Below are positions 32,561 to 43,629 of a stretch of DNA of 64,000 bases, piece after piece. Position 1 is the first letter of the stretch, and each line of letters starts with the position of its first letter. A model generated the notes under the pieces. That model was not told where the DNA came from and made no database searches. It saw nothing but the letters and a program-made list of their open reading frames with translations. The stretch is from DASSUW01 sp963830725 (lineage in GTDB: Bacteria > Actinomycetota > Thermoleophilia > Solirubrobacterales > Solirubrobacteraceae), in NCBI GenBank assembly GCA_963830725.1, contig CAWHNO010000013.1:124001-188000 (forward strand), given 5' to 3'. A program made the translations under genes and the position numbers.

Positions 32561-35038
32561 ATGGCATCCGGGCACCGCTTCGACCCGCACGTGATCGAGC
32601 CCAAGTGGCAGCGCATCTGGGATGAGGAGCGCACGTGGCAGGTCTCAAACGGCGACGACGGCGGGAGGCCCGCCTCGTACGTGCTCGAGATGCTGCCGTA
32701 CCCGTCCGGCGAACCGCACATGGGGCACCTCAAGAACTACGCGGTCGGTGACGCCGTGGCCCACTTTCACCGCCGCACGGGCCGGCGGGTGCTGCACCCG
32801 ATGGGCTACGACGCGTTCGGGCTGCCGGCCGAGAACCACGCGATCAAGACCGGCGAGCACCCGCGCGACTCGACCGCGAAGTCGATCGAGGCGTTCCAGC
32901 GCGGGATGCGGTCATGGGGGATCTCGATCGACTGGTCGCGCGAGTTCGGCACCCACGAGCCGCGCTACTACCGCTGGACGCAGTGGATCTTCCTGCAGCT
33001 GTTCGAGCGCGGGCTGGCCTACCGGAAGGAGGCCGCGGTCAACTGGTGCCCCAAGGACCAGACGGTGCTGGCCAACGAGCAGGTCATCGACGGCCACTGC
33101 GAGCGCTGCGGGACCGAGGTCGAGGCGCGCCAGCTCGAGCAGTGGTTCTTCCGTATCACCGACTACGCCGACCGCCTGCTCGACGACCTCGAGACGATCG
33201 AGTGGCCGCCGCACGTCGTGACGATGCAGCGCAACTGGATCGGGCGCTCCGAGGGCGCGGAGGTCACGTTCACGCAGCCGGACCTGGGCGTCGACTACCC
33301 GGTGTTCACCACGCGGCCCGACACGCTCTTCGGCGCCACGTTCTTCGTCATGGCGCCCGAGCACCCGGATGTCGTGCGGCTCGCGGCCGGCACCGAGCAC
33401 GAGCAGGCGGTACGCCAGTACGTCAACCGCGCGATGTCGGAGAGCAGCGAGGAGCGCGCCGACACCGAGCGCGAGAAGACCGGCGTGCCGCTCGGGCGGA
33501 CGGTCATCAACCCCGTCAACGGCGAGCAGATCCCCATGTTCGTGTCGGACTACGTCCTGATGGAGTACGGCACCGGCGCGATCATGGCCGTGCCCGCCCA
33601 CGATCAGCGCGACTACGACTTCGCGAAGGCCTTCGACCTCCCGATCCGGCGCGTGGTCGAGCCCGCCGACGGCCCGGCCGAGGAGGAGGGCGCCTTCGCG
33701 GCGCACAGCGAGAACGAGGTGCTGGTCAACTCGGGCCGCTTCACCGGCATGTCGTCGGTCGAGGCCAAGGACGCGATCATCGACTGGCTCGACCAGCAGG
33801 GCCGCGGCCACCGCTCGATCAACTACCGGCTGCGCGACTGGCTGCTCTCGCGCCAGCGCTACTGGGGCGCGCCGATCCCGATCGTCTACTGCGACCGCTG
33901 CGGGATCGTGCCGGTCCCGGAGGACCAGCTGCCGGTGCTGCTGCCCGACATCGAGGAGTACAGGCCGCAGGGCCGCTCCCCGCTGGCGGCGGCCGAGGAC
34001 TGGGTCAACACGAGGTGCCCGAGCTGCGGCGGCGCGGCGCGGCGCGAGACCGACACGATGGACACGTTCGTCGACTCGTCCTGGTACTTCCTCCGCTACA
34101 CCGACGCCGACAACGACGCGGCGGCGTGGGATCCCGACGTCACCAACTACTGGACGCCGGTCGACCAGTACATCGGCGGCATCGAGCACGCGATCCTGCA
34201 CCTGCTGTACGCGCGCTTCTTCGTGAAGGTGTTCGCGGACATGGGGCTGCTGGACTCGCAGGAGCCGTTCTCGCGCCTGTTCACCCAGGGGATGATCACC
34301 CGCGACGGGGCGAAGATGTCCAAGTCGAAGGGCAACATGATCAGCCCCGAGCCGTACGTCGAGCGCTACGGAGCCGACACCGCGCGGGCGTACATCCTCT
34401 TCATCGGCCCGCCCGACCAGGACGCCGACTGGACCGACGAGGGCGTCGAGGGCGTGCACCGCTTCCTGGGGCGGCTGTGGCGGATGGCGGCGGACGTCTC
34501 GGAGCGGGTCGGCCGGCGGGCGCCCGACCCCAACGCGGGCAGCGGCAAGGGCGACGATCTCGAGCTGCTGCGCAAGGTCCACTGGGCGATCGACAAGGTC
34601 ACCAACGACCTCGCCGGCCGCTTCGCCTTCAACACCGCGATCGCCGCGGTCATGGAGCTGGTCAACGAGGCGTCACGACGCCGTGAGACGGCGTCGGGCG
34701 ACGTGCTGCACCTCGCCGCCGCCACGGCCGCGTCGCTGATCTTCCCGTTCGCCCCCCACACCGGCACCGACGCCTACGAGCTGGTGACCGGCGATCGCGT
34801 GTGGGAGCAGCCGTGGCCGGCCGCCGATCCGGCGCTGCTGGAGCGCGACGTCATCGAGGTCGCGGTGCAGGTCAACGGCAAGCTGCGCGACCGGATCCAG
34901 GCACCGGCCGATGCCTCTCGCGAGCAGCTCGAGGCGCTCGCCCGCGAGCGGCCGAACGTGGTGCGCCATCTGGACGGCCACGATGTCGCCAAGGTGGTCG
35001 TCGTGCCGGGGCGGCTCGTCAACTTCGTCGTGCGCTGA
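32561..35038 (+). CDS. leuS: Leucyl-tRNA synthetase
   Basis: Class I synthetase with CP1 editing domain, 825 residues, normal for the bacterial type. The HIGH motif is PHMGH (52-56) and KMSKS is at 585-589 (AKMSKSKGN). Editing-site motifs are FTTRPDTLFGATFFVMAPEH (in two parts), the T-rich TTRPDTL, and GTGAIMAVPAHDQRDYDFA. Zinc-type cysteines appear in CERCGTEVE and CDRCG/CPSC. The C-terminal anticodon-binding and LSD regions end in VPGRLVNFVV. A start at 32561 agrees with the leaderless promoter. The downstream LOG-like gene begins 9 nt after the stop. Confidence 0.97.
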   Translation: MASGHRFDPHVIEPKWQRIWDEERTWQVSNGDDGGRPASYVLEMLPYPSGEPHMGHLKNYAVGDAVAHFHRRTGRRVLHPMGYDAFGLPAENHAIKTGEHPRDSTAKSIEAFQRGMRSWGISIDWSREFGTHEPRYYRWTQWIFLQLFERGLAYRKEAAVNWCPKDQTVLANEQVIDGHCERCGTEVEARQLEQWFFRITDYADRLLDDLETIEWPPHVVTMQRNWIGRSEGAEVTFTQPDLGVDYPVFTTRPDTLFGATFFVMAPEHPDVVRLAAGTEHEQAVRQYVNRAMSESSEERADTEREKTGVPLGRTVINPVNGEQIPMFVSDYVLMEYGTGAIMAVPAHDQRDYDFAKAFDLPIRRVVEPADGPAEEEGAFAAHSENEVLVNSGRFTGMSSVEAKDAIIDWLDQQGRGHRSINYRLRDWLLSRQRYWGAPIPIVYCDRCGIVPVPEDQLPVLLPDIEEYRPQGRSPLAAAEDWVNTRCPSCGGAARRETDTMDTFVDSSWYFLRYTDADNDAAAWDPDVTNYWTPVDQYIGGIEHAILHLLYARFFVKVFADMGLLDSQEPFSRLFTQGMITRDGAKMSKSKGNMISPEPYVERYGADTARAYILFIGPPDQDADWTDEGVEGVHRFLGRLWRMAADVSERVGRRAPDPNAGSGKGDDLELLRKVHWAIDKVTNDLAGRFAFNTAIAAVMELVNEASRRRETASGDVLHLAAATAASLIFPFAPHTGTDAYELVTGDRVWEQPWPAADPALLERDVIEVAVQVNGKLRDRIQAPADASREQLEALARERPNVVRHLDGHDVAKVVVVPGRLVNFVVR

Positions 35039-35046
35039 GGTCGGGC

Positions 35047-35583
35047 GTGCCGCCGCCGCGCGCGTGGATCGCCGTGGTGGGGCCGGGCTCCGCGGACGCC
35101 GAGGAGCTCGCGCTGGCCGAGGAGGCGGGCGCAGCCGTGGCGGACGCCGGTGCGGGGCTGGTCTGCGGCGGCCTCGGCGGGGTGATGGAGGCGGCCTGCC
35201 GCGGGGCGCGCTCGCGCGGCGGCCTCACGCTCGGGTTGCTTCCCGGAGACGATCGCGACGCCGCGAACGGCTGGGTCGTGGTCGCGGTGCCGACCGGCCT
35301 GGGGGAGGCGCGCAATGCGCTGGTGGTGCGGGCCGCCGACGCCGTGGTGGCGATCGGCGGTGGCTGGGGGACGCTCAGCGAGATCGCGCTGGCGCTGAAG
35401 ACCGGGGTGCCGGTCGTGGGCGTGGGGAGCTGGGAACCGGCGATCGGCGGCTCGCCGGCTGAGGGCATCGTGGCCTGTGAGGACGCGCGGCGGGCGGTCG
35501 GCGAGGCGCTGCGGCTCGCTCAGCTCGCACGAGCTCGCGCCGCTGAGCCACCCGCGCCTGAATCGTCACACTCGCGCGCCTGA
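35047..35583 (+). CDS. LOG/TIGR00725-family Rossmann nucleotide-binding protein
   Basis: A 178-residue protein related to lysine-decarboxylase-like (LOG) phosphoribohydrolases, the TIGR00725 type. It has IAVVGPGSADAEEL at the start, VCGGLGGVMEAACRGARSRG and the glycine-rich phosphate loop AIGGGWGTLSEIALALK. The canonical PGGxGTxxE is altered to GGGWGTLSE, as in the TIGR00725 subgroup, so cytokinin-like activity should not be assumed. GTG start, 8 nt after the leuS stop, probably cotranscribed with it. The C-terminal 20 residues are low-complexity and overlap a tandem repeat. Confidence 0.8.
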   Translation: MPPPRAWIAVVGPGSADAEELALAEEAGAAVADAGAGLVCGGLGGVMEAACRGARSRGGLTLGLLPGDDRDAANGWVVVAVPTGLGEARNALVVRAADAVVAIGGGWGTLSEIALALKTGVPVVGVGSWEPAIGGSPAEGIVACEDARRAVGEALRLAQLARARAAEPPAPESSHSRA

Positions 35584-35612
35584 ATCGTCACGCTCGCGTG
35601 CTGATCCGTCAC
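35559..35612. repeat. Three direct repeats upstream of comEA
   Basis: TGAATCGTCAC at 35559-35569 and 35581-35591, then TGATCCGTCAC at 35602-35612. The spacing is 22 and 21 bp, about two helical turns, with related CTCGCG spacers. The first copy lies in the end of the upstream gene and the last ends 11 nt before the comEA -10 box. This could be a regulator binding array or a simple tandem duplication. Confidence 0.6.
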
Positions 35613-35623
35613 GCGGCCCGGCG

Positions 35624-35629
35624 TAGCTT
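35624..35629 (+). promoter_or_regulatory. -10 box of comEA
   Basis: TAGCTT ends 6 nt before the GTG at 35636. It lies just downstream of the three direct repeats, and no Shine-Dalgarno is present. Confidence 0.4.
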
Positions 35630-35635
35630 CGAGCC

Positions 35636-36223
35636 GTGCCCGACCTTCAGCCCCGTCAGCTCGCCGCCTGCGCGGTCGCCCTCGTCGTCGTTTCCCTGCT
35701 CGGCGCGTGGCATCTGTCGCGGAGCGGCGGCGGCGAGGGCGGGGGTGGGGCGCCCGCTCCGATCCGCGTGGAGAGCGGCGCCGAGGGGAGCCACGCGGTG
35801 ATCGTCCACGTGGCGGGCGCCGTCCGCCGGCCCGGCGTCTACCGCATGCGCCCGAGCGCCCGCGTCGACCACGCGGTCGGCCGGGCCGGCGGCCCGACCG
35901 CGCGGGCAGATCTCAGCCAGGTGAACCTGGCGGCGAAGGTCGAGGACGGCCGCCAGGTCCTCGTCCCGGAGCGAGTCCGCGCGGGGGCCCCAACAGCTCC
36001 GGGAGGCGTTCCCGCGGAGACGCCACCGGGCGTGCCGCTCAACCTGAACACGGCCACGCTCGAGCAGCTCGACGAGCTCGACGGCATCGGACCCGCCACC
36101 GCCCAGAACATCCTCGACTACCGCGAGGCGAACGGCGGCTTCGGGTCCGTCGAGGAGCTCGGCGAGGTGCCCGGGATCGGCGACGTGCGGCTGGCGTCGC
36201 TGCGCGAGCAGGTGCGGGTGTGA
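35636..36223 (+). CDS. comEA: ComEA-type DNA-binding protein
   Basis: Membrane-anchored receptor for double-stranded DNA in transformation. The 195-residue product has an N-terminal transmembrane anchor (AACAVALVVVSLLGAWHL) and a Gly/Pro linker. A SLBB domain follows (VIVHVAGAVRRPGVYRM, VDHAVGRAGGPTARADLSQV, NLAAKVEDGRQVLVP). The C-terminal helix-hairpin-helix pair is LNLNTATLEQLDELDGIGPA, TAQNILDYREANGGF, VEELGEVPGIGDVRLASL. It is followed directly by comEC, so a natural-competence DNA-uptake module is encoded. Confidence 0.94.
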   Translation: MPDLQPRQLAACAVALVVVSLLGAWHLSRSGGGEGGGGAPAPIRVESGAEGSHAVIVHVAGAVRRPGVYRMRPSARVDHAVGRAGGPTARADLSQVNLAAKVEDGRQVLVPERVRAGAPTAPGGVPAETPPGVPLNLNTATLEQLDELDGIGPATAQNILDYREANGGFGSVEELGEVPGIGDVRLASLREQVRV

Positions 36224-36224
36224 G

Positions 36225-38671
36225 GTGCGAACGGCCCTCACGGCGATCGACCGCCACGCGCGGCACGTCGTCCTGTTCGCGCTCACCGCCGGCCTCCTGC
36301 TCGGCCCGCTGTCGTCCGCGGCGATGGTCGCGGCGGCCGCCGCCGCGGCGTTGATCGTCGCCGCCGCGCGCGCCGCCGGGTGGTCGTCGCCGGGCGTCCC
36401 TGCCGCGCCGATCGTCGGCGCCCCGCGGCTCTCGCTCGCCGGACTCGCGGCCGCGGCCTCGTCGCCGCTGCCATCGATCGCCGCCGCGGCCGTGCTCGCG
36501 GGCGCGGGTCTCGCGGACGTGCGGCTCGCGGCGCTCGACGGCGGTGCGCTGCCCCACATGCTCGGGCGCTCGATCAGTGCGCGGGCCGTGCTGCTCGAGC
36601 CCGTGCGCGAGCGCGCCGTCGGCCCGGCCGTGGCTCGCGCGCGGCTGCTGGGCGGCTCGGCGGACGGCGAGGTGGCCGTGTTGCGTGTGCGCGAGCATCG
36701 CGGCGCGGCGTGGCCGATGGCCGTGCAGCGCGGGCGGGCCGCTCGCGGCGGCGCGTGGCCGGGCGTCGGCGAGATCGTGGCCGTCGCGGGCACCGTCGCG
36801 CCGCTCGGGCGGTTCGATGCCTATCAGCGGCGGCGCGGCGCGAGCGCCGCCGTCGAGGTCGCGACCCTGCGGGCGACCGGAGAGCGGCGCGGCGGCCTCG
36901 CCGGGTTCGTCGACGCGGCGCGGCGTCGCGCCGAGGCGGGGCTGGCACGCGGGCTGCCCGAGCCGGAGGCGGCGCTGCTGCGCGGGATGGTGCTCGGCCA
37001 GGACGAGCGCCTCACCGAGGACGTGCGCGACGACTTCGAGCGCTCCGGGCTCGCCCACGTCCTCGCGGTCAGCGGCCAGAACGTGATGCTGCTCGCGGTG
37101 CTCGTGCTGGCGGCCGGCGCCAGTGCTCGGTGTCCCGCTGCGCACGCGGCTCCTCGTCGCACTTGCGCTCGTGGCCCTCTATGTCCCGCTCACCGGCGCC
37201 GGTCCGTCGATCCAGCGTGCCGGGGTGATGGGCGCCGCCGGCCTCGTCGCCGCGCTGGCGGGCCGTCCCGCGCACCGCTGGTACGCGCTCGGGCTCGCCG
37301 CGGCCGCGACGCTCGCGCTGAACCCGCGCGCGGTGGGGGAGCCCGGCTGGCAGCTGTCGTTCGCCGCCGTGGTCGCGCTGCTCGCGCTCGCCCCGCCGCT
37401 GCGGGGCGTGCTCGCGCGCCGGATGCCGGACCCGGTCGCCGACGTCGCCGCCATCACGATCGCCGCCACCGTCGGCACGGCGCCGCTGATGGCGCTCCAC
37501 TTCGAGCAGGTCTCGCTGGCCGCCCTGCCGGCGAACCTACTCGCGGCGGTGGCGATCGCGCCCGCGATGTGGCTGGGGATGCTGGGCGCGGCGGCGGCGC
37601 AGGTCGCGCCCGCTCTCGCCGTGCCGTTCAACGTCGTGAACGCGCCGCTGCTGGCGTTCGTCGAGTGGGTCGCGCACACGCTCGGGGCCGCGCCGGCGGC
37701 GGTACTGCCCGTGCGGCTCGGCTCACCGGCCGCGCTGGCCGGCGCGTATGCGGCGCTCGCCGCCGCGCTCGTCGGACTGCGGGCGGCGTGGCGGCGGATG
37801 GAGCCGGCCTCGTGGCTCACGCCCGATCCCGCGGAGCGTCGCCGTCGCGTCGTCGCCGCCCTCGTGGCGGCGCCCGTGGTCGCGCTCGGGCTCGTCGCCG
37901 CGGTCGACGTCGGGTCCGTCGAGCCGCCCGTTCGCGGCGAGCTCGTGGTGTCGTTCCTCGACGTCGGCCAGGGCGACGCGACGCTGCTGCAGAAGGACGG
38001 CGTCGCCGTGCTCGTCGACACCGGCCCGCCCGGCGGGCCCGATCCTGCGGCGGCTGTCGGAGGCCGGCGTACGGCGGCTCGACGCGCTCGTCATCACCCA
38101 CGCGCAGTCCGACCACGAGGGCGCGGCGCTCGAGGTGCTGCGCCGCGTGCCGACACGGTTGATCCTCAACGGCGGCGCCGGCTGGCCGAGCCGCGTGCAG
38201 GACGGCTTGCCGGCGGCGACCAAGGCGCGCCGGATCGCGGCCCATGCCGGCCAGGCGCTCACGCTCGGGGGGATCCGGATGCGGCTCCTGTGGCCGCCCC
38301 CGCCCGGTCCTGAGTTCCGGCCCGAGGGCGACCCCAACGAGCGAGCGGTGGTCGCGCACGTGCAGGCGGGCGACTTCGACCTGCTGCTGCCCGCCGACGC
38401 CGAGTCCGGCGTCACCTCCGCGCTGGAGCTGCCCGAGGTCGAGGCGCTCAAGGTCGCCCACCACGGGAGCGCCGACGAGGGCCTCGCGGCCATGCTCGAG
38501 CGCATCCGGCCGGAGTTCGCGGCGATCGAGGTCGGGCGCACCAACACCTACGGCCACCCGGCGCCGTCGACGCTGGCCGCCCTGCGCGCCGTCGACCACG
38601 TCTACCGGACCGACCTTGACGGCACGGTCCGTCTCCGTGTCCGAGGGGGTGTCGTACGCGTCGAGCGGTAG
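36225..38671 (+). CDS. comEC: ComEC/Rec2-type DNA uptake channel, frameshifted twice here
   Basis: Polytopic membrane channel for single-stranded DNA uptake. Three consecutive frames carry the protein. The N-terminal membrane and OB-like part reaches LAHVLAVSGQNVMLLAVLVL (frame from GTG 36225 to about 37115). The competence membrane domain (GAGPSIQRAGVMGAAGLVAA, LNPRAVGEPGWQLSFAAVVA) follows to about 38040. The C-terminal metallo-beta-lactamase-like domain runs from VSFLDVGQGDATLLQ across the second junction to LDALVITHAQSDHEGA, LKVAHHGS and TYGHP. Each shift is equivalent to one extra base. The corrected length of about 815 residues is normal. The GTG follows the comEA stop by 1 nt. Confidence 0.9.
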
Positions 38672-38684
38672 TGGTCGCGACCAC

Positions 38685-38690
38685 TAGACT
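38685..38690 (+). promoter_or_regulatory. -10 box of holA
   Basis: TAGACT ends 9 nt before the holA GTG, with CGCCCACCC between. It is the same hexamer as at valS, proA and hisIE. Confidence 0.45.
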
Positions 38691-38699
38691 CGCCCACCC

Positions 38700-39677
38700 G
38701 TGCCGAGCTTCACTCCCGCGTACCTCATCCACGGCGACGACCACGGCCGGATCGGCGAGCGCCGCGCGAAGCTGCGGGCGATGGCCGAGGCAGAGAGCGG
38801 CGAGAGCGGCGTCGAGCTCTTCGAGGGCGACGCGTGCACCGCCGAAGCGATCGCCAACGCGCTCAGCGCGATGACCTTCGCGCTCGGCCGGCGGTTCGTG
38901 ATCGCCGACGGCGTCGAGCGCTGGAAGGAGGCCGACGTCGCCGCCGTCGCCGCGGCCATGGAGGGCATGGACACGGACACGCTGACCGTCGCCTTCTTCG
39001 CGCGCGAGGACAGTCGCGTCAAGGCGCCGGCCGCGCTGCACAAGGCGGTCGAGAAGGCCGGCGGCAAGGTCGCGGCCGAGAACGTGCTGAAGTCGCGCGC
39101 CCTGCCGTGCTGGCTGGCGAAGCAGGCGTCGGAGCTCGGCTTCGAGCTCGACCAGCAGGGCGCGAGGGCGCTCGTGGCCCAGGTCGGCGATCGCCAACAG
39201 CGCCTTCTGCGCGAGCTCGAGAAGCTCGCGCTCGAGTACGGCGACGGGGCGCGGGTCGGTGTCGAGGAGGTGGAGGCGTCCTGCGCCAGCTCGGCCGAGC
39301 GCAAGGCGTGGACGCTTGCCGATGCGCTCGTGGCAGGCGACGGGAAGGCGGCAACCCGGCTGCTGCTGGAGCTGCGCGAGCAGGGCGATCGCCTTCCGAG
39401 CCTGCTCTACCAGATGGTCCGCCGCGTCCGCGACGCGCTCGCGATCGCCGAGGCGCTGGCGGCCGGCAAGCCCGCGGCGCAGGTCCGCAGGACGCTGCGG
39501 ATGCCGTCGTACGCCGCCGACCGGCTGATCGCCGACGTCTCGAAGCGCGACGTCGAGACCTATCGCCGGATGCTCGAACGGCTCGCCGACCTCGAGGTCG
39601 AGAGCCGCGGCGGCGGAGGAGGCGTCCTCAGCGAGGACACCGCCGCCGTCCGCACGGTGATAGCCGCCGCGCGCTGA
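38700..39677 (+). CDS. holA: DNA polymerase III subunit delta
   Basis: Clamp-loader subunit that opens the beta clamp. The 325-residue protein is diverged, as usual for delta. It has TPAYLIHGDDHGRIGERRAK at the start, VIADGVERWKEADVAAVAAA, VAFFAREDSRVKAPAALHK, KQASELGFELDQQGARALVA, VGDRQQRLLRELEKLALEYG and RKAWTLADALVAGDGKAA. It lies between comEC and rpsT, the standard comEC-holA-rpsT order. GTG start with leaderless-type promoter. Confidence 0.93.
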   Translation: MPSFTPAYLIHGDDHGRIGERRAKLRAMAEAESGESGVELFEGDACTAEAIANALSAMTFALGRRFVIADGVERWKEADVAAVAAAMEGMDTDTLTVAFFAREDSRVKAPAALHKAVEKAGGKVAAENVLKSRALPCWLAKQASELGFELDQQGARALVAQVGDRQQRLLRELEKLALEYGDGARVGVEEVEASCASSAERKAWTLADALVAGDGKAATRLLLELREQGDRLPSLLYQMVRRVRDALAIAEALAAGKPAAQVRRTLRMPSYAADRLIADVSKRDVETYRRMLERLADLEVESRGGGGGVLSEDTAAVRTVIAAAR

Positions 39678-39690
39678 GGACGAACTGTTG

Positions 39691-39907
39691 CTCTGAGGAG
39701 AGGGACGGGAGCGCCGCGAGGCACGTGGGGTTGTCTGTGCACGCATAGCGTGTCGTGTCCGCCCCACGTCTTTCCGGTGCATCGAGGACTGGCCGATCCC
39801 GCCTCCGTCAATGCCGGTGTGGAAGTTCGCTGGCGCGCCGGGCGCAACGAGGTTGTCGGGACACCGGGCGGTACGAGGTTGTCTCGGCGCCGGCGGAACG
39901 GGTCGTC
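39691..39907. repeat. Decayed compound palindromic element, copy 3, in the holA-rpsT gap
   Basis: The 236-nt gap between holA and rpsT has no gene. It holds GGCCGATCCCGCCTCC (39791-39806) followed by ATGCC and GAAGTTCG, the same right-arm order as copy 1 at 4629-4662. There is a hairpin with ACGTGGGG/CCCCACGT ends about 39723-39769, a second one with CCGGTGT/ACACCGG ends about 39813-39866, and a direct repeat ACGAGGTTGTC (about 39848 and 39872). The left arm is poorly conserved. It may also act as transcription terminator for the convergent holA and rpsT genes. Confidence 0.5.
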
Positions 39908-39913
39908 CGGCGG

Positions 39914-40180
39914 CTACTCGGCCGCGCTCTTGCGCATCCGCGCGGCGCGCGACTTCTTGCGGGCGCCGTTGTTGCGGTGCAGGGCGCCGCGCTTGACCGC
40001 CTTGTCGACCAGCTGCACGAGGCGGCGGTGCTCTTCGTCGGCCTGCGCGTCGTCGCCTTCGCCCACGGCGGCCTGCAGCCGGCGGAAGTAGGTCTTGATC
40101 GCGGAGGTGTACTGGCGGTTCTCGGCACGCTCGCGCAGAGACCGCTGATTCCGCTTGATCTGTGAGGCGATATTGGCCAT
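39914..40180 (-). CDS. rpsT: 30S ribosomal protein S20
   Basis: Primary 16S rRNA-binding protein of the small subunit. The 88-residue basic protein starts ANIASQIKRNQRSLRERAEN and has the helical hairpin core (SAIKTYFRRLQAAVGEGDDA, HRRLVQLVDKAVKRGALHRN, NGARKKSRAARMRK). It is transcribed away from murJ from a shared divergent promoter region with a leader of about 38 nt. Confidence 0.97.
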   Translation of the reverse strand: MANIASQIKRNQRSLRERAENRQYTSAIKTYFRRLQAAVGEGDDAQADEEHRRLVQLVDKAVKRGALHRNNGARKKSRAARMRKSAAE

Positions 40181-40217
40181 GACGCAGAGAAACCGCGGAG
40201 CTCCCGCGGCGGCGGCG

Positions 40218-40224
40218 TACTATA
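40218..40224. promoter_or_regulatory. Shared divergent -10 boxes of murJ (+) and rpsT (-)
   Basis: The 7-bp TACTATA holds TACTAT on the plus strand (40218-40223), 10 nt before the murJ TTG. It also holds TATAGT on the minus strand (40219-40224), 38 nt before the rpsT ATG. The two boxes overlap by five bases, so polymerase binding in the two directions should be mutually exclusive. Confidence 0.5.
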
Positions 40225-40233
40225 GCGCGCCGC

Positions 40234-41808
40234 TTGTCGGCGCCAGACCGCCAGCCCAGGCGCACGGCCGTGAACACGGCGATCTTCTCCGTGGCCACCG
40301 GTCTGTCGCGCATCGCCGGCCTCGCACGCGAGGTCGTCGCTGCCCGCTACTTCGGCACCAGCGGTCCGATGTCGGCGTTCACGGCCGCGTTCCAGGTCCC
40401 CAACCTTGTCCGCAGCCTGTTCGCCGACGCCGCGCTGTCAGCCGCATTCGTGCCCGTCTTCACCGAGCTGCTCGAGCACAAGCAGCGCAAGCAGGCGCTC
40501 CAGCTCGCCGCCGCCCTGTTCGGGCTGATCCTCACCGTCCTCAGCGTCATCACGGTGCTGTTCATCCTGCTCGCCGGGGTGATCATGCCCCTGCTGGTCG
40601 AGACCACGGCGCTCGACGACCTCGCCGTCGGCCTGAGCCGCGTGATGTTCCCGATCGTGATCCTGCTCGGCCTCAACGGCCTGCTGGTCGGGATGCTCAA
40701 CGCGCACGACCACTTCGCCATACCGGCGATCTCGCCGCTGGTGTGGAACCTGGTCATCATCCTCTGCCTCGTCGTCCTGACCCCGCAGTTCGAGGGCGAC
40801 GACCGGATCTACGCCTACGCGATCGGCGTGCTGGCCGGCACCGCGGCGCAGTTCGCCATGTGCTTCCCGGTCCTCAGGCGCCTGCACATCCCGGTCGCGA
40901 TCAGCCTGCACTGGAGCGACCTGCGGATCCGGCGCGTGCTGCTGCTGATGCTGCCGGTGACGATCGGGCTCGGCCTCATCAACTTCAACCTGCTGATCAA
41001 CACGTACTTCGGCTTCCTGATCTCGGAGGAGGCTCCGGCGGCGATCGAGAAGGCGTTCCGGATCTACATGCTGCCGCAGGGCATGTTCAGCGTGGCCGTC
41101 GCCACGGTGCTCTTCCCGGCGCTGAGCCGGCTCGTCGCGCGCGAGGACTGGGAGGGCCTCAGAGCCACGCAGGGCAACGGCATCCGCCAGATCGCGCTGC
41201 TGCTGATCCCGGCCGCCGCGGTGACGATCGCGCTGCCCGAGCCGATCACGCGGCTCGTCTACGAGCGCGGCGAGTTCGACGCGCAGTCCACCGACCAGGT
41301 CGCCGAGGCGCTGTTCTGGTTCTCGTTCTCGCTGCCCTTCAGCGGCTTCAACCTGCTCCTCACCAGGACCTTCTTCAGCCTGCAGCGCCCATGGACGCCG
41401 ACGGCGCTGGCCGGCGTGACGCTGGTGATCAACGTCGCGGTGTCGGCCGCCCTGTACGGGCCGATGGGGATCGGCGGCGTCGTGCTCGGCACGGTGGTCT
41501 CCACCGCGGCGATGACGATCGGCCAGGCCTACTACCTGCGCCGTCGCATCGGCGGCCTGCAACTGATGACCACGGCGCGCGCGACGGTGAAGATCGTCGT
41601 CGCCTCGGCCGTCCTCGGCGGCGTCGCCTACGGCGCCTGGCGGCTGCTCGACGACGCGCTCGGCACGAGCCTGCTCGCGCAGATCGTCGCGGTGGGCGGC
41701 GCGATCGCCCTCGGCTCGGCCGCCTACGCGGCCCTCGTGCTCGCCATGCGCATCCCCGAGGCCCGCCAGATCCTCGAGCTCTTCACGCGCAGGCTCCGCC
41801 GCTCGTAA
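40234..41808 (+). CDS. murJ: Lipid II flippase MurJ
   Basis: MOP-superfamily transporter that flips lipid II across the membrane. The 524-residue product has about 14 hydrophobic helices. Typical motifs are SRIAGLAREVVAARYFGTS, ADAALSAAFVPVFTELLEHK, FPIVILLGLNGLLVGMLNA, MLPQGMFSVAVATVLFPALS, TRLVYERGEFDAQST and LTRTFFSLQRPWTP. There is no pseudokinase domain of the mycobacterial type. The TTG start is chosen because it leaves the correct N-terminus and lies 10 nt after the -10 box. The stop codon is part of the lepA promoter. Confidence 0.94.
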   Translation: MSAPDRQPRRTAVNTAIFSVATGLSRIAGLAREVVAARYFGTSGPMSAFTAAFQVPNLVRSLFADAALSAAFVPVFTELLEHKQRKQALQLAAALFGLILTVLSVITVLFILLAGVIMPLLVETTALDDLAVGLSRVMFPIVILLGLNGLLVGMLNAHDHFAIPAISPLVWNLVIILCLVVLTPQFEGDDRIYAYAIGVLAGTAAQFAMCFPVLRRLHIPVAISLHWSDLRIRRVLLLMLPVTIGLGLINFNLLINTYFGFLISEEAPAAIEKAFRIYMLPQGMFSVAVATVLFPALSRLVAREDWEGLRATQGNGIRQIALLLIPAAAVTIALPEPITRLVYERGEFDAQSTDQVAEALFWFSFSLPFSGFNLLLTRTFFSLQRPWTPTALAGVTLVINVAVSAALYGPMGIGGVVLGTVVSTAAMTIGQAYYLRRRIGGLQLMTTARATVKIVVASAVLGGVAYGAWRLLDDALGTSLLAQIVAVGGAIALGSAAYAALVLAMRIPEARQILELFTRRLRRS

Positions 41809-41811
41809 CCT
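41806..41811 (+). promoter_or_regulatory. -10 box of lepA, overlapping the murJ stop codon
   Basis: TAACCT ends 9 nt before the lepA GTG. Its first three bases are the murJ TAA. The same TAACCT hexamer precedes leuS at the same distance. Confidence 0.45.
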
Positions 41812-41820
41812 TCCAACCCC

Positions 41821-43625
<1,805 letters not shown>

Positions 43626-43629
<4 letters not shown>

